Source: Neoaquamicrobium microcysteis (GTDB lineage Bacteria > Pseudomonadota > Alphaproteobacteria > Rhizobiales > Rhizobiaceae). Taken from it: a stretch of DNA of 64,000 nt. The notes under the pieces are model-generated. The model was not told the DNA's origin. It saw only the letters and a program-made list of their open reading frames with translations, and ran no database searches. Of the stretch, positions 17,777 through 26,785 are shown piece by piece (the stretch's first letter is position 1; each line of letters starts with the position of its first letter). The position numbers and the translations under genes are program-made. The DNA lies in assembly GCF_008180155.1 (NCBI RefSeq), contig NZ_VSZS01000062.1:223579-287578 (forward strand). The letters run 5' to 3'.

Positions 17777-18249
17777 GGCTGCGCGTCGGTTTCCGTTCCC
17801 GTGGTTGCAGGTTCAGTCGCGCCGGCGGGTGCCGCGTCGAGGCCGACGAGCGCGATCTTGGTGTAACCGGCCATGCGCAGCAGGTTCATCACCGTCATAA
17901 GGTCGCCATAGGCCACCGCCCTGTCGGCGCGAAGAAAAACGCGCGCGTCCCGGTCGCCACCGGTGGCGCGTTCGAGCGCGGCTGACAGGTCGGCGTGCGT
18001 GATCGCGTCGTCACCCACCGATACCGTGAGGTCTTCCTGCACCGTGACGTAGAGCGGCTCGTCCGGCCGCGGTTGGGCGGCGGCATTGGAGGCCGGCAGG
18101 TCGACGTTGACATCGACGGTGGCGAGCGGGGCCGCCACCATGAAGATGATGAGCAGCACCAACATCACGTCGATGAACGGGGTGACGTTGATCTCGTGGC
18201 TCTCGACGAGATCGTCGCTGTCGGAGCTTGAATTGAGGCTTCCGGCCAT
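17773..18249 (-). CDS. exbD: TonB-system proton channel subunit ExbD
   Basis: Protein of 158 residues with one membrane helix. The conserved NVTPFIDVMLVLLIIFMV block contains the Asp needed for proton flow. The periplasmic domain has RADRAVAYGDLMTVMNLLRMAGY, typical of ExbD. The ATG at 18249 was chosen because it follows the exbB stop by 14 bp; a longer in-frame reading upstream only overlaps exbB. It works with ExbB and TonB to energise heme uptake. Confidence 0.93.
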   Translation of the reverse strand: MAGSLNSSSDSDDLVESHEINVTPFIDVMLVLLIIFMVAAPLATVDVNVDLPASNAAAQPRPDEPLYVTVQEDLTVSVGDDAITHADLSAALERATGGDRDARVFLRADRAVAYGDLMTVMNLLRMAGYTKIALVGLDAAPAGATEPATTGTETDAQP

Positions 18250-18263
18250 GGCGCTGCCTTTCC

Positions 18264-19103
18264 CTATTCCGCCGCGCGTGCGGGCAGCACCGGGAGGCCG
18301 TGCGCCTGCTTGCGGTCGAGGTCGCGGCTGACGAGCCGTTCCACCGCCGCCGAAGCGTCGGCCAGAATCAGGCGGTAGCCTGCGATGGACCGCGCGAACG
18401 AGTTGTAGATGACGACCGCGGGAATGGCGGCTACAAGCCCCAGTGCCGTCGCGAGCAACGCTTCGGCGATGCCTGGGGCGACGACGGCGAGGTTGGTGGT
18501 CTGCGCCTGCGAAATGCCGATGAACGAGTTCATGATGCCCCACACCGTGCCGAACAGGCCGACAAAGGGGGCGGTCGAGCCGATGGTGGCGAGAACGCCT
18601 GTGCCGCGCGTCATGCGCCGCGCAGCCTGCGCCTCGATGCGGCCCAGATGCGAGGCAACGCGTTCCTTGAGACCCTTGCCGGTATCGTGGCTCAACCCCA
18701 GCTCGCGCGACAGGGCGGCCTCATGGCCGGCGGCGCGCACCAGCATGACGGCAGGTCCGCCGCCCACGCCTTCCATCGCGCGCCCGGCGTCCTCCAGGCT
18801 CTTGGCCGCAACGATCCGCTCCAGCGCGCGATTGACGCGCCGCCGGGCCGCGGCAAGCTCGATCGACTTTGCCAGCCACACGGTCCAAGTGACGAGGGAC
18901 GCGATTGCGAGGCCGATCATGACCCCCTTCACCACCCAGTCCGCAGCCATGAACATGCCCCATGGCGAGAGATCGTGAGGCAATGTCGATATTTGCGGGG
19001 CTTCAATCGCCTGCGCGAAAGCGGATGTAGGCGCTGCCGCGACCAAAAGGCAGACGAGAAGCGCAGCAGTGAGCCGGGCGAGGGAGAGAGAGGAAACGGT
19101 CAT
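18264..19103 (-). CDS. exbB: TonB-system proton channel subunit ExbB
   Basis: MotA/TolQ/ExbB family protein of 279 residues. An N-terminal signal-like segment and a periplasmic stretch come first, giving the long ExbB form seen in many alphaproteobacteria. Three membrane spans follow, and the last two contain the hallmark [21 protein letters not shown] and [20 protein letters not shown]. It forms the proton channel with ExbD. ATG 19103 is the likely start; a TTG three codons earlier is in frame. Confidence 0.93.
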   Translation of the reverse strand: MTVSSLSLARLTAALLVCLLVAAAPTSAFAQAIEAPQISTLPHDLSPWGMFMAADWVVKGVMIGLAIASLVTWTVWLAKSIELAAARRRVNRALERIVAAKSLEDAGRAMEGVGGGPAVMLVRAAGHEAALSRELGLSHDTGKGLKERVASHLGRIEAQAARRMTRGTGVLATIGSTAPFVGLFGTVWGIMNSFIGISQAQTTNLAVVAPGIAEALLATALGLVAAIPAVVIYNSFARSIAGYRLILADASAAVERLVSRDLDRKQAHGLPVLPARAAE

Positions 19104-19133
19104 GGCTAACAATACAACAGCCCGAGGCTGGCC

Positions 19134-19598
19134 CTAGGTTCCAAACGCGACATCAGCGCGGGTTTCAGTCTTCAGGTCGCGGATACAGGCACGCGCGTCG
19201 ATGCCGGTTCCGGTGCAGTCGGTTGCGTCGTTGACAAGCACGCGACCGAGATTGGCGCAATCCACGCCGGAGAAGTCGAACTGGCGCACCTTGGTCTTGC
19301 CTTGCGGCAAATCCTTGAAATCGACGATGGTCATCCTGCTGACCATGCCGGCCTTGTCGAACAGGACGAGTTCGAACGCGGCGCTGGCCAACTCGCCACC
19401 AAGCCCGTTGCTGACAACGAAGGTAAACCGGCATCCCGTCTCGGTCGGCTGCAGGCCGTTGAGCTCGACCGATAGAATGGCGGCGGGGGATGTTTCCCCC
19501 GCCTCCTGCGCCGCGGCACCGTGCAGCGGCACCGCGCTTGCCAGCAAGGCCGCGGTCAGAATACGGCCCCAGGCTGCAGCACTTCGCATCGTCACCAT
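19134..19598 (-). CDS. Unknown exported protein linked to the heme receptor
   Basis: Protein of 154 residues with a signal peptide (cleavage near GAAAQEAG). The mature part has four Cys (CRF, DCAN, DCTG, ACIRD), which could form two disulfides, and reads like a small beta domain (ELVLFDKAGMVSRMTIVDF). Its ATG overlaps the hmuR stop by 7 bp, so it is co-translated with the receptor, and it lies 30 bp ahead of exbB. I do not recognise a named family. A periplasmic helper for TonB-dependent uptake is possible but is inference. Confidence 0.7.
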   Translation of the reverse strand: MVTMRSAAAWGRILTAALLASAVPLHGAAAQEAGETSPAAILSVELNGLQPTETGCRFTFVVSNGLGGELASAAFELVLFDKAGMVSRMTIVDFKDLPQGKTKVRQFDFSGVDCANLGRVLVNDATDCTGTGIDARACIRDLKTETRADVAFGT

Positions 19599-21766
19599 CC
19601 GATCTGCTTCGACAGGGAAACCTTGAACGTACGGCCCTTGGCGGCGTCGTTCTCCAGGAATTCCTTGTACTGGCGGTTGAAGATATTATCGACGCCAAAG
19701 TTGGCCTGCCAGCCGGCAAGCTGGCCCTCCTCCGGCGTCCAGCTTACGAAGACGTCGTGAACGTCGAAAGCCTTGGCGTAGCGCGTGGAGGTGCCGATGG
19801 GCGTATCCGAACGGCGCGTCCTGTCCTGCGGGTCGGCGACGATGCGCGCGGTCCAGCCAAAGCGCAGGCCGTAATCCGGGAGCTTGCCGCCCAGCGTCAG
19901 GGCGAGTTCGTGCGGCGCAATCGTCTGGAGATAGTCGCCCGTCGCACGGTCCTTGCCGACGACGTAGGAGTATGCCGCGTTGGCGAAGACGTAGTCGCTG
20001 TCGTAGGCGCTCTCCAGCTCGAAGCCATACAGTTCGGCCCGGTTGATGTTGCGGAAGCCGGGACGATTGTTGAAGCCGGGCGTGAAGGGCGAGTCCAGCG
20101 CGATCAGGTCGGTCACGTCGTTGTAGAAGGCAGTTGCCTTGAACTGCACCGCATCGCCGGGCTGGGCGAGGTCGTATCCCGACAGGGCGAAACCGACCTC
20201 GAAGTTGTTCGACTTCTCCTTGCGCAGGTCCAGGCTGGGCAGGAACGTCGAGCTGGAACTGGCGGTCGAGAACACCTCGTCGATGGTCGGGAAGCGCTCG
20301 GTATGCGCGATCGAGCCAAACAGCGCCAGCGTGTCGTTGACGCGGTAGTGGGCGGCAATCTTCGGCGAAATGGCAGTGTCGTCGGTTGTCGCTGCGGTGA
20401 GCCCGGTGAACGGATCGATCACGTTGGCGTCGGGCGACAGGCGACGCCAGTCCAGACGAACGCCCGGAATGAGGGTCAGGCGCTCGTCCCAGATGAATTC
20501 GTTCTGGGCGAACACGCCTGTCCGCAGGTCCGTGCCTTCCGGATGGAACGTCACGGGGAAGGGCACGCCGGTGTTGAAATAGGAGTCGGCCACGCGGGTC
20601 TGGTAGGCGCTCTGGCTGCCGAAGGTGAAGAAGTTCTCCCAGTTGTCGCCGCGCCATTCCATCGTGTTCTGCGCGTTCAGCTGCCACGTCTGGTAGGCAT
20701 AGTCGGAATCGCAGACGATCGCGAAGGAGCCGGGGCTACAGGCGGGGCGCAGATCGGCGTTGCGCTGCTTGTTGGAGGTGTCGGAGTAGGACAGGGAGAC
20801 CCTCACGTCTGCCATGTCGTTGTCGGAGAACGGATTTTCGTAGGCGACGATACCGGTCCGGTCGATCACATGGCGGTCAACGAGGCCGAAGAAGGTCGCC
20901 GTGCTGGTCTGGGAAAGCTGCTGGCGGTCGAGATCGGAATCCCAGTGCTGGTAGGAAACGCGCAGCTTGCCTTCGTCGCCCACGTTGAAAGTGGCCTTCG
21001 CAAGGCCGGACCATGCCCGGAAGTTGCTGCCGATCAGCTCCGTGCCGTCGCCCGTCTTGTAGGTATCGGCAAAGCGGTAGTTGCCCGCCAGCAGGAATTC
21101 CGCGTCGTCGCCGAAACGCTGTGCGAGCACGGAGGAGAACAGCCAGCCGTTGCCGTTCGAATCCCAGCCCGACTTGAGGCGCAGCGCGCCCGTATCGCCG
21201 TCGGCGATGAAGTCCGACGCATCCTTGGTCTCGAAGTTGATGACGCCGCCGAGGGCGCCCGAACCGTAGAGCGTGGATGAGGCGGGACCGCGAAGCACCT
21301 CTACGCGGCGGTAGAGCTCAGGGTCGGAGAAGAACGAGCCCATGCGGTACTGCTCGTAGAATTTGTTCACGCCGTCGACGTTGACGATGATGCGGCCGCC
21401 GTCGCCGCTGTTTTCCGGCGCGCCGATGCCGCGGATGTTGAAGCTCTGTCCCAGCAGGCGATCCGAACCGGTGACGTTCACACCCGGCGTTCCGCGCAGC
21501 ACGTCGCCGATCGTGTCGGGCTGCCTCTGGTCGATTTCTTCCTGCTCGATCACGCTGACCGCCTGCGGCGTGTCGATCGCAACCTTTTCCTGGCCCGCGC
21601 CGACAACAAGACGCTGCAAAAGCGTGACACGGTCCCTGCGTTCAGCCTGGTTCGTCACCGCATCGCCGGGAGCCGCGTCCTGCGCAGCTGCCGAAACTAT
21701 CCCCACCACCATGGCCATCGCCGCTCCGCCAAGCAGAACAGTCGTCTTGCGTGCCACCAGCCCCAT
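19592..21766 (-). CDS. hmuR: TonB-dependent heme receptor
   Basis: Outer-membrane receptor of 724 residues with a signal peptide (to about VSAAAQDA), a plug domain (TPQAVSVIEQEEIDQRQ, then NIRGIGAPENSGDGG and VEVLRGPASSTLYGSGALGG) and a C-terminal 22-strand barrel ending in the aromatic SKQIGW. A TonB-box-like stretch lies near residue 50 (LLQRLVVGAG). The FRAP and NPNL motifs of classic heme receptors are only loosely kept (ERFPTIDEVF and LPSLDLRKEKSNNFEVG). The heme assignment rests mainly on the hmuPSTUV genes opposite. It is preceded by an IRO-like box. Confidence 0.88.
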   Translation of the reverse strand: MGLVARKTTVLLGGAAMAMVVGIVSAAAQDAAPGDAVTNQAERRDRVTLLQRLVVGAGQEKVAIDTPQAVSVIEQEEIDQRQPDTIGDVLRGTPGVNVTGSDRLLGQSFNIRGIGAPENSGDGGRIIVNVDGVNKFYEQYRMGSFFSDPELYRRVEVLRGPASSTLYGSGALGGVINFETKDASDFIADGDTGALRLKSGWDSNGNGWLFSSVLAQRFGDDAEFLLAGNYRFADTYKTGDGTELIGSNFRAWSGLAKATFNVGDEGKLRVSYQHWDSDLDRQQLSQTSTATFFGLVDRHVIDRTGIVAYENPFSDNDMADVRVSLSYSDTSNKQRNADLRPACSPGSFAIVCDSDYAYQTWQLNAQNTMEWRGDNWENFFTFGSQSAYQTRVADSYFNTGVPFPVTFHPEGTDLRTGVFAQNEFIWDERLTLIPGVRLDWRRLSPDANVIDPFTGLTAATTDDTAISPKIAAHYRVNDTLALFGSIAHTERFPTIDEVFSTASSSSTFLPSLDLRKEKSNNFEVGFALSGYDLAQPGDAVQFKATAFYNDVTDLIALDSPFTPGFNNRPGFRNINRAELYGFELESAYDSDYVFANAAYSYVVGKDRATGDYLQTIAPHELALTLGGKLPDYGLRFGWTARIVADPQDRTRRSDTPIGTSTRYAKAFDVHDVFVSWTPEEGQLAGWQANFGVDNIFNRQYKEFLENDAAKGRTFKVSLSKQIGW

Positions 21767-21889
21767 TCTCCGTACTCCTGATTCTCGAGGTCATGCTGGC
21801 TGGCGTCGCGCTTGCTCGCATCGTGTTCCCGGGCAGAAGCGTCAAATAACTTGACCTTCAAACTCCGGTATTGCACTCCCTATTAAACC

Positions 21890-21904
21890 TGATAATTAGT
21901 GTCA
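21890..21904. promoter_or_regulatory. IRO-like box (RirA operator) between hmuR and hmuP
   Basis: The sequence TGATAATTAGTGTCA matches the rhizobial IRO consensus TGA-N9-TCA exactly. It lies 123 bp ahead of hmuR and 70 bp ahead of hmuP in an AT-rich divergent promoter region, so it could control both arms. The regulator RirA is coded at the far end of the same locus. Confidence 0.6.
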
Positions 21905-21974
21905 AGAAATCAATCGCGCTTTTGCGACACCCCAGCCAGCATCCGCGAGCCCGGACAATGAAAGGAACGGTATC

Positions 21975-22190
21975 GTGAACAGCTACACTCCCTTCAATCA
22001 TCCCTCCTTCCGCAGATCTTCCGTCACCGATGGCCGGTCCAAAGCCGTGCAGCAGCCGTTCGACCGCGTCGTGCGCGTCGTGACGAGCGAGTCGCTCTTC
22101 CGCGGTACGCACGAGATCGGCATCGAGCACGAAGGCTCGATGTACCGCCTCAAGATCACGCGGCAGGGGAAGCTCATCCTCAACAAGTAA
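21975..22190 (+). CDS. hmuP: Hemin uptake protein HmuP
   Basis: Small HemP/HmuP-family protein of 71 residues. The hallmark C-terminal block HEGSMYRLKITRQGKLILNK is clear. In Sinorhizobium and Bradyrhizobium HmuP is a co-activator needed for full expression of the heme receptor gene. It is the first gene of the plus-strand arm and has an ATG preceded by GAAAGGAACG. It is divergent from hmuR across the IRO-like box. Confidence 0.92.
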   Translation: MNSYTPFNHPSFRRSSVTDGRSKAVQQPFDRVVRVVTSESLFRGTHEIGIEHEGSMYRLKITRQGKLILNK

Positions 22191-22208
22191 ATGACATCAG
22201 GTGACACA

Positions 22209-23264
22209 ATGAGTGCTGAAGCCAAACCCGCGCCGGAGGCGATCCGCCACGCACGTGCCGACAATCCGAAGATGCGCGAGCGCGATCTGGCCAGCCAGCT
22301 GGGCGTTTCCGAGGCCGATCTCGTAGCCGCCCATGTGGGCGAGGGGGTGCGCCGCATCGAGCCGCGCGTGAACGATCTGCTTCTCGGGCTGGAAGCGGTA
22401 GGCGAGGCGATGGCGCTCACGCGCAACGACAGCGCGGTGCATGAGAAGATCGGCATCTACGACAAGGTGCATACCGGGGATCGTGGGGCGATGGTGCTGG
22501 GCGCCGATATCGACCTACGCATCTTTCCAGGTGCCTGGGCGTACGGCTTTGCGGTCGAGAAACGCGACGGCGACGAAGTGCGTCACAGCCTGCAGTTCTT
22601 CGATCAGGCGGGGGACGCGGTGCACAAGGTTCACCTTCGGCCGAAGTCGAACCTAGACGCCTACCAGAAGCTCGTCGCCGAACTGCTCTCGCCGGAACAG
22701 TCCCAGGTCGTGGATGTCAAACCCATCGCCAGATCGACATTCGACGAAACCGAGTCGGGAAGCGCCGACGAGCTGCGCGAGCGCTGGAGCACCATGACCG
22801 ACGTGCACCAATTCTTCGGCATGCTGCGGGCGCTGAAGCTGAACCGCAAGCAGGCAGTCGGCATGGTCGGCGAGGACTATGCGTGGCGGCTGGACGGCGA
22901 GGCGCTGACTGCCATGTTCCATCATGCGGCGAACGAGCAAATCCCCATCATGTGCTTCGTGGGCAACCACGGCTGCATCCAGATCCACTCGGGCCCGGTG
23001 ACGACGATCAAGCCTATGGGGCCGTGGATCAACGTTCTGGACGAGACGTTCCACCTGCACCTGCGGCTCGACCACGTGCGCGAGGTGTGGGCGGTGCGCA
23101 AGCCGACCAAGGATGGCCACGTCACCTCGCTGGAGGCCTACGGAGCCGACAACGAACTGATTATCCAGTTCTTCGGCAAGCGCCACGAAGGCGAGGGCGA
23201 GCGTGCGGACTGGCGCATGATCGCCGAGAACCTGCCGCGCGTATCGCAGCAGACCGCCGCCTGA
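22209..23264 (+). CDS. hmuS: Heme carrier/degrading protein HmuS
   Basis: HemS/ChuS-family cytoplasmic protein of 351 residues built from two similar halves. The TDVHQFFGMLRALKLNRKQA block probably contains the heme-ligating His. The second half has MCFVGNHGCIQIHSGPV and NVLDETFHLHLRLDHV. These proteins take heme from the importer and pass it on or degrade it. The start at 22209 has an AGGTGA site; an ATG at 22191 directly after the hmuP stop has none. It is the second gene of hmuPSTUV. Confidence 0.92.
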   Translation: MSAEAKPAPEAIRHARADNPKMRERDLASQLGVSEADLVAAHVGEGVRRIEPRVNDLLLGLEAVGEAMALTRNDSAVHEKIGIYDKVHTGDRGAMVLGADIDLRIFPGAWAYGFAVEKRDGDEVRHSLQFFDQAGDAVHKVHLRPKSNLDAYQKLVAELLSPEQSQVVDVKPIARSTFDETESGSADELRERWSTMTDVHQFFGMLRALKLNRKQAVGMVGEDYAWRLDGEALTAMFHHAANEQIPIMCFVGNHGCIQIHSGPVTTIKPMGPWINVLDETFHLHLRLDHVREVWAVRKPTKDGHVTSLEAYGADNELIIQFFGKRHEGEGERADWRMIAENLPRVSQQTAA

Positions 23265-23274
23265 GGAGACGACC

Positions 23275-24159
23275 ATGCAAATCCGACTTTTCCTGCGCGC
23301 GGCGGCGTTCGGTGTCGCCGCGCTTGTCGCATTCCCGTTCGCCGGCGCCATGGCGCAGGACGGCCAGTATGATTCGTCCCGCGTCGTCGCCATCGGCGGC
23401 TCGGTCACGGAAATCATCTATGCGCTTGGCGAAGAAGCGCGGCTGATCGCCCGCGATTCGACGAGCACCTTCCCTGAGCAGGCGCTAGAGCTTCCCGACG
23501 TAGGCTACATGCGCGCGCTTTCGCCGGAGGGCGTGTTGTCGGTCGATCCAAGCCTGATTATCGCACTCGAAGGTAGTGGCCCGCCTGAAGCGCTCGAAGT
23601 GCTCGAGAAGGCCAGCGTGCCGATGGTGACCGTGCCCGACAGGTTCGACGCCGAGGGTATTCTGGAGAAGATACGGATCGTCGGCGATGTGCTCGATGTC
23701 GAGGACAAGGCCGAGACGCTGGCTTCGCAGACCGACGCCGACCTGAAGGCCGCACAGGCTGCGACGGCAGACATAACCGAGCGCAAGACGGTGCTGTTCG
23801 TGCTGTCGCTGCAAGGCGGGCGCGTGCTGGCGTCGGGCACCAATACGGCTGCCGACGGCATCATCGCTATCGCGGGCGGCCTCAACGCCGTCACCGATTA
23901 CGAGGGCTACAAGCAGCTTACCGACGAGGCGATCATCGAGGCAGCGCCCGATGTGATCCTCGCGATGGATCGCGGCGGAGACCACGAGACGCAGGTGGAC
24001 GAGTTGCTGCGGCACCCCGCCATCGCCGCCACACCCGCCGCCCAGAGCAAAAGCGTTGTGCGGATGGACGGCGCGTTCCTGCTGGGCTTCGGCCCAAGGA
24101 CGGCGGCGGCGGCGCGCGAGCTTTCGTCCGCGCTCTACGGCGACGCCGTGGCCGACTGA
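23275..24159 (+). CDS. hmuT: Heme ABC transporter substrate-binding protein HmuT
   Basis: Class III (BtuF/HmuT-like) periplasmic binding protein of 294 residues. A signal peptide ends near AGAMAQDG. The RVVAIGGSVTEIIYALGEEARL and LPDVGYMRALSPEGVLSVDPSLII blocks are typical of HmuT. It binds heme in the periplasm and hands it to HmuU. It lies 10 bp after hmuS and 8 bp before hmuU, and is part of the hmuPSTUV operon. Confidence 0.93.
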   Translation: MQIRLFLRAAAFGVAALVAFPFAGAMAQDGQYDSSRVVAIGGSVTEIIYALGEEARLIARDSTSTFPEQALELPDVGYMRALSPEGVLSVDPSLIIALEGSGPPEALEVLEKASVPMVTVPDRFDAEGILEKIRIVGDVLDVEDKAETLASQTDADLKAAQAATADITERKTVLFVLSLQGGRVLASGTNTAADGIIAIAGGLNAVTDYEGYKQLTDEAIIEAAPDVILAMDRGGDHETQVDELLRHPAIAATPAAQSKSVVRMDGAFLLGFGPRTAAAARELSSALYGDAVAD

Positions 24160-24167
24160 GGGCCGGC

Positions 24168-25271
24168 ATGCAGATGTTGCAGAGAATCCGGGGCGTGGGC
24201 TTCCCGTCGGAGACCGTCGAAGGAGATCGGTCGGCCCGTGCCAGGGCGACGATCGGCGTGCTCGCGCTGTCGCTGGTCGTGGTCTCGCTGTTCAGCCTGA
24301 CCTCGGGCGCTTCGGACGCCTCTGCGTGGGATGTGGTGTTCGGCTGGATGGTGGCGGGCGAGGCGGCGGATGCTGCGCTTTCGGCGCGCGACCGGATCAT
24401 CGTCTATGACATAAGACTGCCTCGCGTCGTGCTGGGCATTTTGATCGGCGCCGCATTGGCCGTCTCAGGCGCTGTGATGCAGGGGCTGTTCCGCAATCCG
24501 TTGGCGGACCCCGGCCTCGTGGGCGTGTCCTCCGGCGCTGGGCTCGGGGCCATCACGGTCATCGTGCTCGGCTCGACGGTGCTGGGGCCGGTCGTGGCGC
24601 TGTTCGGCATCTACGCGTTGCCGCTTGCGGCATTCGCGGGCGGTCTGGCAACCACGTTGATCCTCTATCGCGTCGCGACCAGACGCGGGCAGACCTCCAT
24701 AGCCACCATGCTGCTGGCGGGCATTGCGCTGGGGGCGATGGCCGGCGCGTTCTCCGGCGTGCTCGTCTATCTCGCCGATGACAGGCAATTGCGCGACCTG
24801 ACGTTCTGGGGGCTTGGATCACTGGCCGGGGCGACGTGGACGAAGATCACGGCTGCCGGGCCAATCATTCTGCTCGCGCTGATCGCTGCGCCGTTCATGG
24901 CGCGCTCGCTCAACGCGATGGCGCTGGGCGAGGCAACAGCGCATCATCTCGGCATTCCGGTGCAGCGGTTCAAGAACGTCGCCATCGTCGGGGTGGCCGC
25001 AGCAACCGGGGCGTCGGTTGCCGTGTCGGGCGGTATCGGTTTCGTCGGCATCGTCGTCCCGCATTTGCTACGCCTGCTGATCGGCCCGGATCATCGATAC
25101 CTGCTGCCGGCGTCCGCGCTTCTGGGCGCATCGCTGCTGCTGCTTGCCGATGCGGTCAGCCGCACCATCGTCGCGCCGGCGGAACTGCCTATCGGCATCG
25201 TGACCGCCGCGGTGGGTGCGCCGTTCTTCCTTTGGATATTGCTGCGCAAACGCGGCATTCTGGATTTGTAA
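24168..25271 (+). CDS. hmuU: Heme ABC transporter permease HmuU
   Basis: FecCD-family inner-membrane permease of 367 residues with about ten membrane helices. Typical blocks are DIRLPRVVLGILIGAALAVSG, MQGLFRNPLADPGLVGVSSG and GGIGFVGIVVPHLLRLLIGPDH. It pairs with the ATPase HmuV to bring heme into the cytoplasm. A polar N-terminal stretch of about 25 residues comes before the first helix. It lies 14 bp ahead of hmuV. Confidence 0.93.
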   Translation: MQMLQRIRGVGFPSETVEGDRSARARATIGVLALSLVVVSLFSLTSGASDASAWDVVFGWMVAGEAADAALSARDRIIVYDIRLPRVVLGILIGAALAVSGAVMQGLFRNPLADPGLVGVSSGAGLGAITVIVLGSTVLGPVVALFGIYALPLAAFAGGLATTLILYRVATRRGQTSIATMLLAGIALGAMAGAFSGVLVYLADDRQLRDLTFWGLGSLAGATWTKITAAGPIILLALIAAPFMARSLNAMALGEATAHHLGIPVQRFKNVAIVGVAAATGASVAVSGGIGFVGIVVPHLLRLLIGPDHRYLLPASALLGASLLLLADAVSRTIVAPAELPIGIVTAAVGAPFFLWILLRKRGILDL

Positions 25272-25285
25272 GCGAGGGGACTGCG

Positions 25286-26077
25286 ATGATCGAGGCACGC
25301 GACGTTTCGGTTTCCTTCGGCCACAAGCCAATTCTTCACGGCGTGGAGTTTGTGGCGCGTCCGGGTGAGGTGACGGCCATCGTCGGCCCCAACGGGTCCG
25401 GCAAGACGACCTTCCTGAAAGCGCTCTCCGGCGACCTGAAATCGGAAGGCACCATCCGGCTCAATGGGCGCGACCTGCGCGACATGAAGCCGTGGCAGGC
25501 GGCCGGTCTGCGAGCAGTGCTGCCGCAGGCGACGACGCTGTCATTCCCGTTCACGGTGCGCGAGATCGTGCGGCTGGGCATCGTCAACGGCCGGTCCGGC
25601 GCGCTTGCGGGCGAAGACGAGCGGCTGCCGGAACGTGCCTTGGCGCGTGTGGACCTCGAGGGGTTCGCGGGCCGCTTCTATCAGGAGCTGTCGGGAGGCG
25701 AGCAGCAGCGCGTGCAGCTTGCGCGCGTGTTGTGCCAGGTCTGGGCCCCGGTGCTGGAAGGCGAGCCGCGCTGGCTGTTCCTGGACGAACCGGTGTCGAG
25801 CCTGGACATCAAGCATCAGCTCGTCATCATGAAGATCGCACGCGACTTCGCTGCGCGCGGCGGCGGTGTGGTCGCTATTCTGCACGATCTGAACCTGACA
25901 TCGATGTTCGCCGACCATGTGACGGTGATGAATCGGGGCAGGGTGGCGGCATCGGGCTCGCCGTCGGACGTCTTCACAGACGACCTCATCTACCGAGTCT
26001 TCGAATGCAGACTGAAGGTGGGAGCGCTGCCTGAGGGCAACGCGCCGTTCGTCCTTCCCCAATCCGCGGTGCTGTAA
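25286..26077 (+). CDS. hmuV: Heme ABC transporter ATPase HmuV
   Basis: ABC ATPase of 263 residues. The Walker A (GPNGSGKTT), Q-loop, signature (LSGGEQQRVQLARVL), Walker B (WLFLDEP) and switch His (ILHDLNL) are all intact. It drives heme import through HmuU. ATG 25286 follows a GAGGGGA site. It is the last gene of the operon, and only 4 bp separate its stop from the stop of rirA on the other strand. Confidence 0.94.
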   Translation: MIEARDVSVSFGHKPILHGVEFVARPGEVTAIVGPNGSGKTTFLKALSGDLKSEGTIRLNGRDLRDMKPWQAAGLRAVLPQATTLSFPFTVREIVRLGIVNGRSGALAGEDERLPERALARVDLEGFAGRFYQELSGGEQQRVQLARVLCQVWAPVLEGEPRWLFLDEPVSSLDIKHQLVIMKIARDFAARGGGVVAILHDLNLTSMFADHVTVMNRGRVAASGSPSDVFTDDLIYRVFECRLKVGALPEGNAPFVLPQSAVL

Positions 26078-26081
26078 CGCG

Positions 26082-26543
26082 TCAGGCGTTGGCGGCCAGC
26101 CGCGGCAGGTCGTCGATGCCGAGCCGGTCTCGCAGCGAGAAGCGCGCGCTGGCGAGATCCTCGATCGTGTAGCTGGAAAGAACGTCGAAGAACGCGCCTA
26201 GCGCCTTGCGCAGGGCCTCGTTCAGCGCGCACGAATCGACGAGCGGGCACTCGGCCGAATCGCTTTCGAAGCATTCGGCCATGGCGAAGTTGTCCTCCGT
26301 CACGCGCACGACATCGAACAGGGTGATCGCGGAAGCGGCCCTTCCGAGCCGCACGCCGCCGTTGCGGCCGCGCACCGTCTCGACCAGCTTGTTTTCCACG
26401 AGCGGCTGGAGAATCTTGAACAGGAACAGTTCGGATACCGAATAGGCCGCCGCGATCTCGGGGATGCGGCTGAGCCGGCCTTCATTGGCGGCGCAGTACA
26501 TCAGGATGCGGATGGCGTAGTTCGTCTGGCGAGTGAGCCGCAT
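26082..26543 (-). CDS. rirA: Rhizobial iron regulator RirA
   Basis: Rrf2-family regulator of 153 residues. The start MRLTRQTNYAIRILMYCAAN and the three-Cys cluster region (CFESDSAECPLVDSC) match RirA, which binds an Fe-S cluster and represses iron-uptake genes when iron is sufficient. ATG 26543 fits the family N-terminus; a longer reading upstream is not supported. It converges on hmuV. Its placement beside the heme locus and the IRO-like box at 21890 suggest local as well as global control. Confidence 0.92.
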   Translation of the reverse strand: MRLTRQTNYAIRILMYCAANEGRLSRIPEIAAAYSVSELFLFKILQPLVENKLVETVRGRNGGVRLGRAASAITLFDVVRVTEDNFAMAECFESDSAECPLVDSCALNEALRKALGAFFDVLSSYTIEDLASARFSLRDRLGIDDLPRLAANA

Positions 26544-26592
26544 GAGACTGCCTTTCACGGGCGCGAAGCATATGTCTGGATATGGTATATAG

Positions 26593-26608
26593 CTTAGAAC
26601 CATTCCAG
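26593..26608 (-). promoter_or_regulatory. Possible Irr box (ICE motif) ahead of rirA
   Basis: The stretch CTTAGAACCATTCCAG resembles the inverted TTAGAA-N3-TTCTAA of rhizobial iron control elements bound by Irr. The left half-site is perfect and the right half has four of six matches. It lies about 50 bp ahead of rirA. Irr is known to repress rirA in Agrobacterium, so the site makes sense, but the match is imperfect. Confidence 0.35.
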
Positions 26609-26785
26609 GGTGCAATCGATTAATCTGGAGTCGTTTTTTCAAGTTAAATGAGGCGGGGGCATGGCTGCGCGCATGGAAGCAATGCGCATTGCGCATCGCC
26701 GCTCGCTTGCAAATCATGTTGCATTGCACAATATATGCGTGTGTCGAGTTGCGACGACTCGGGGAGGACCCACGAGGACCGCGAC

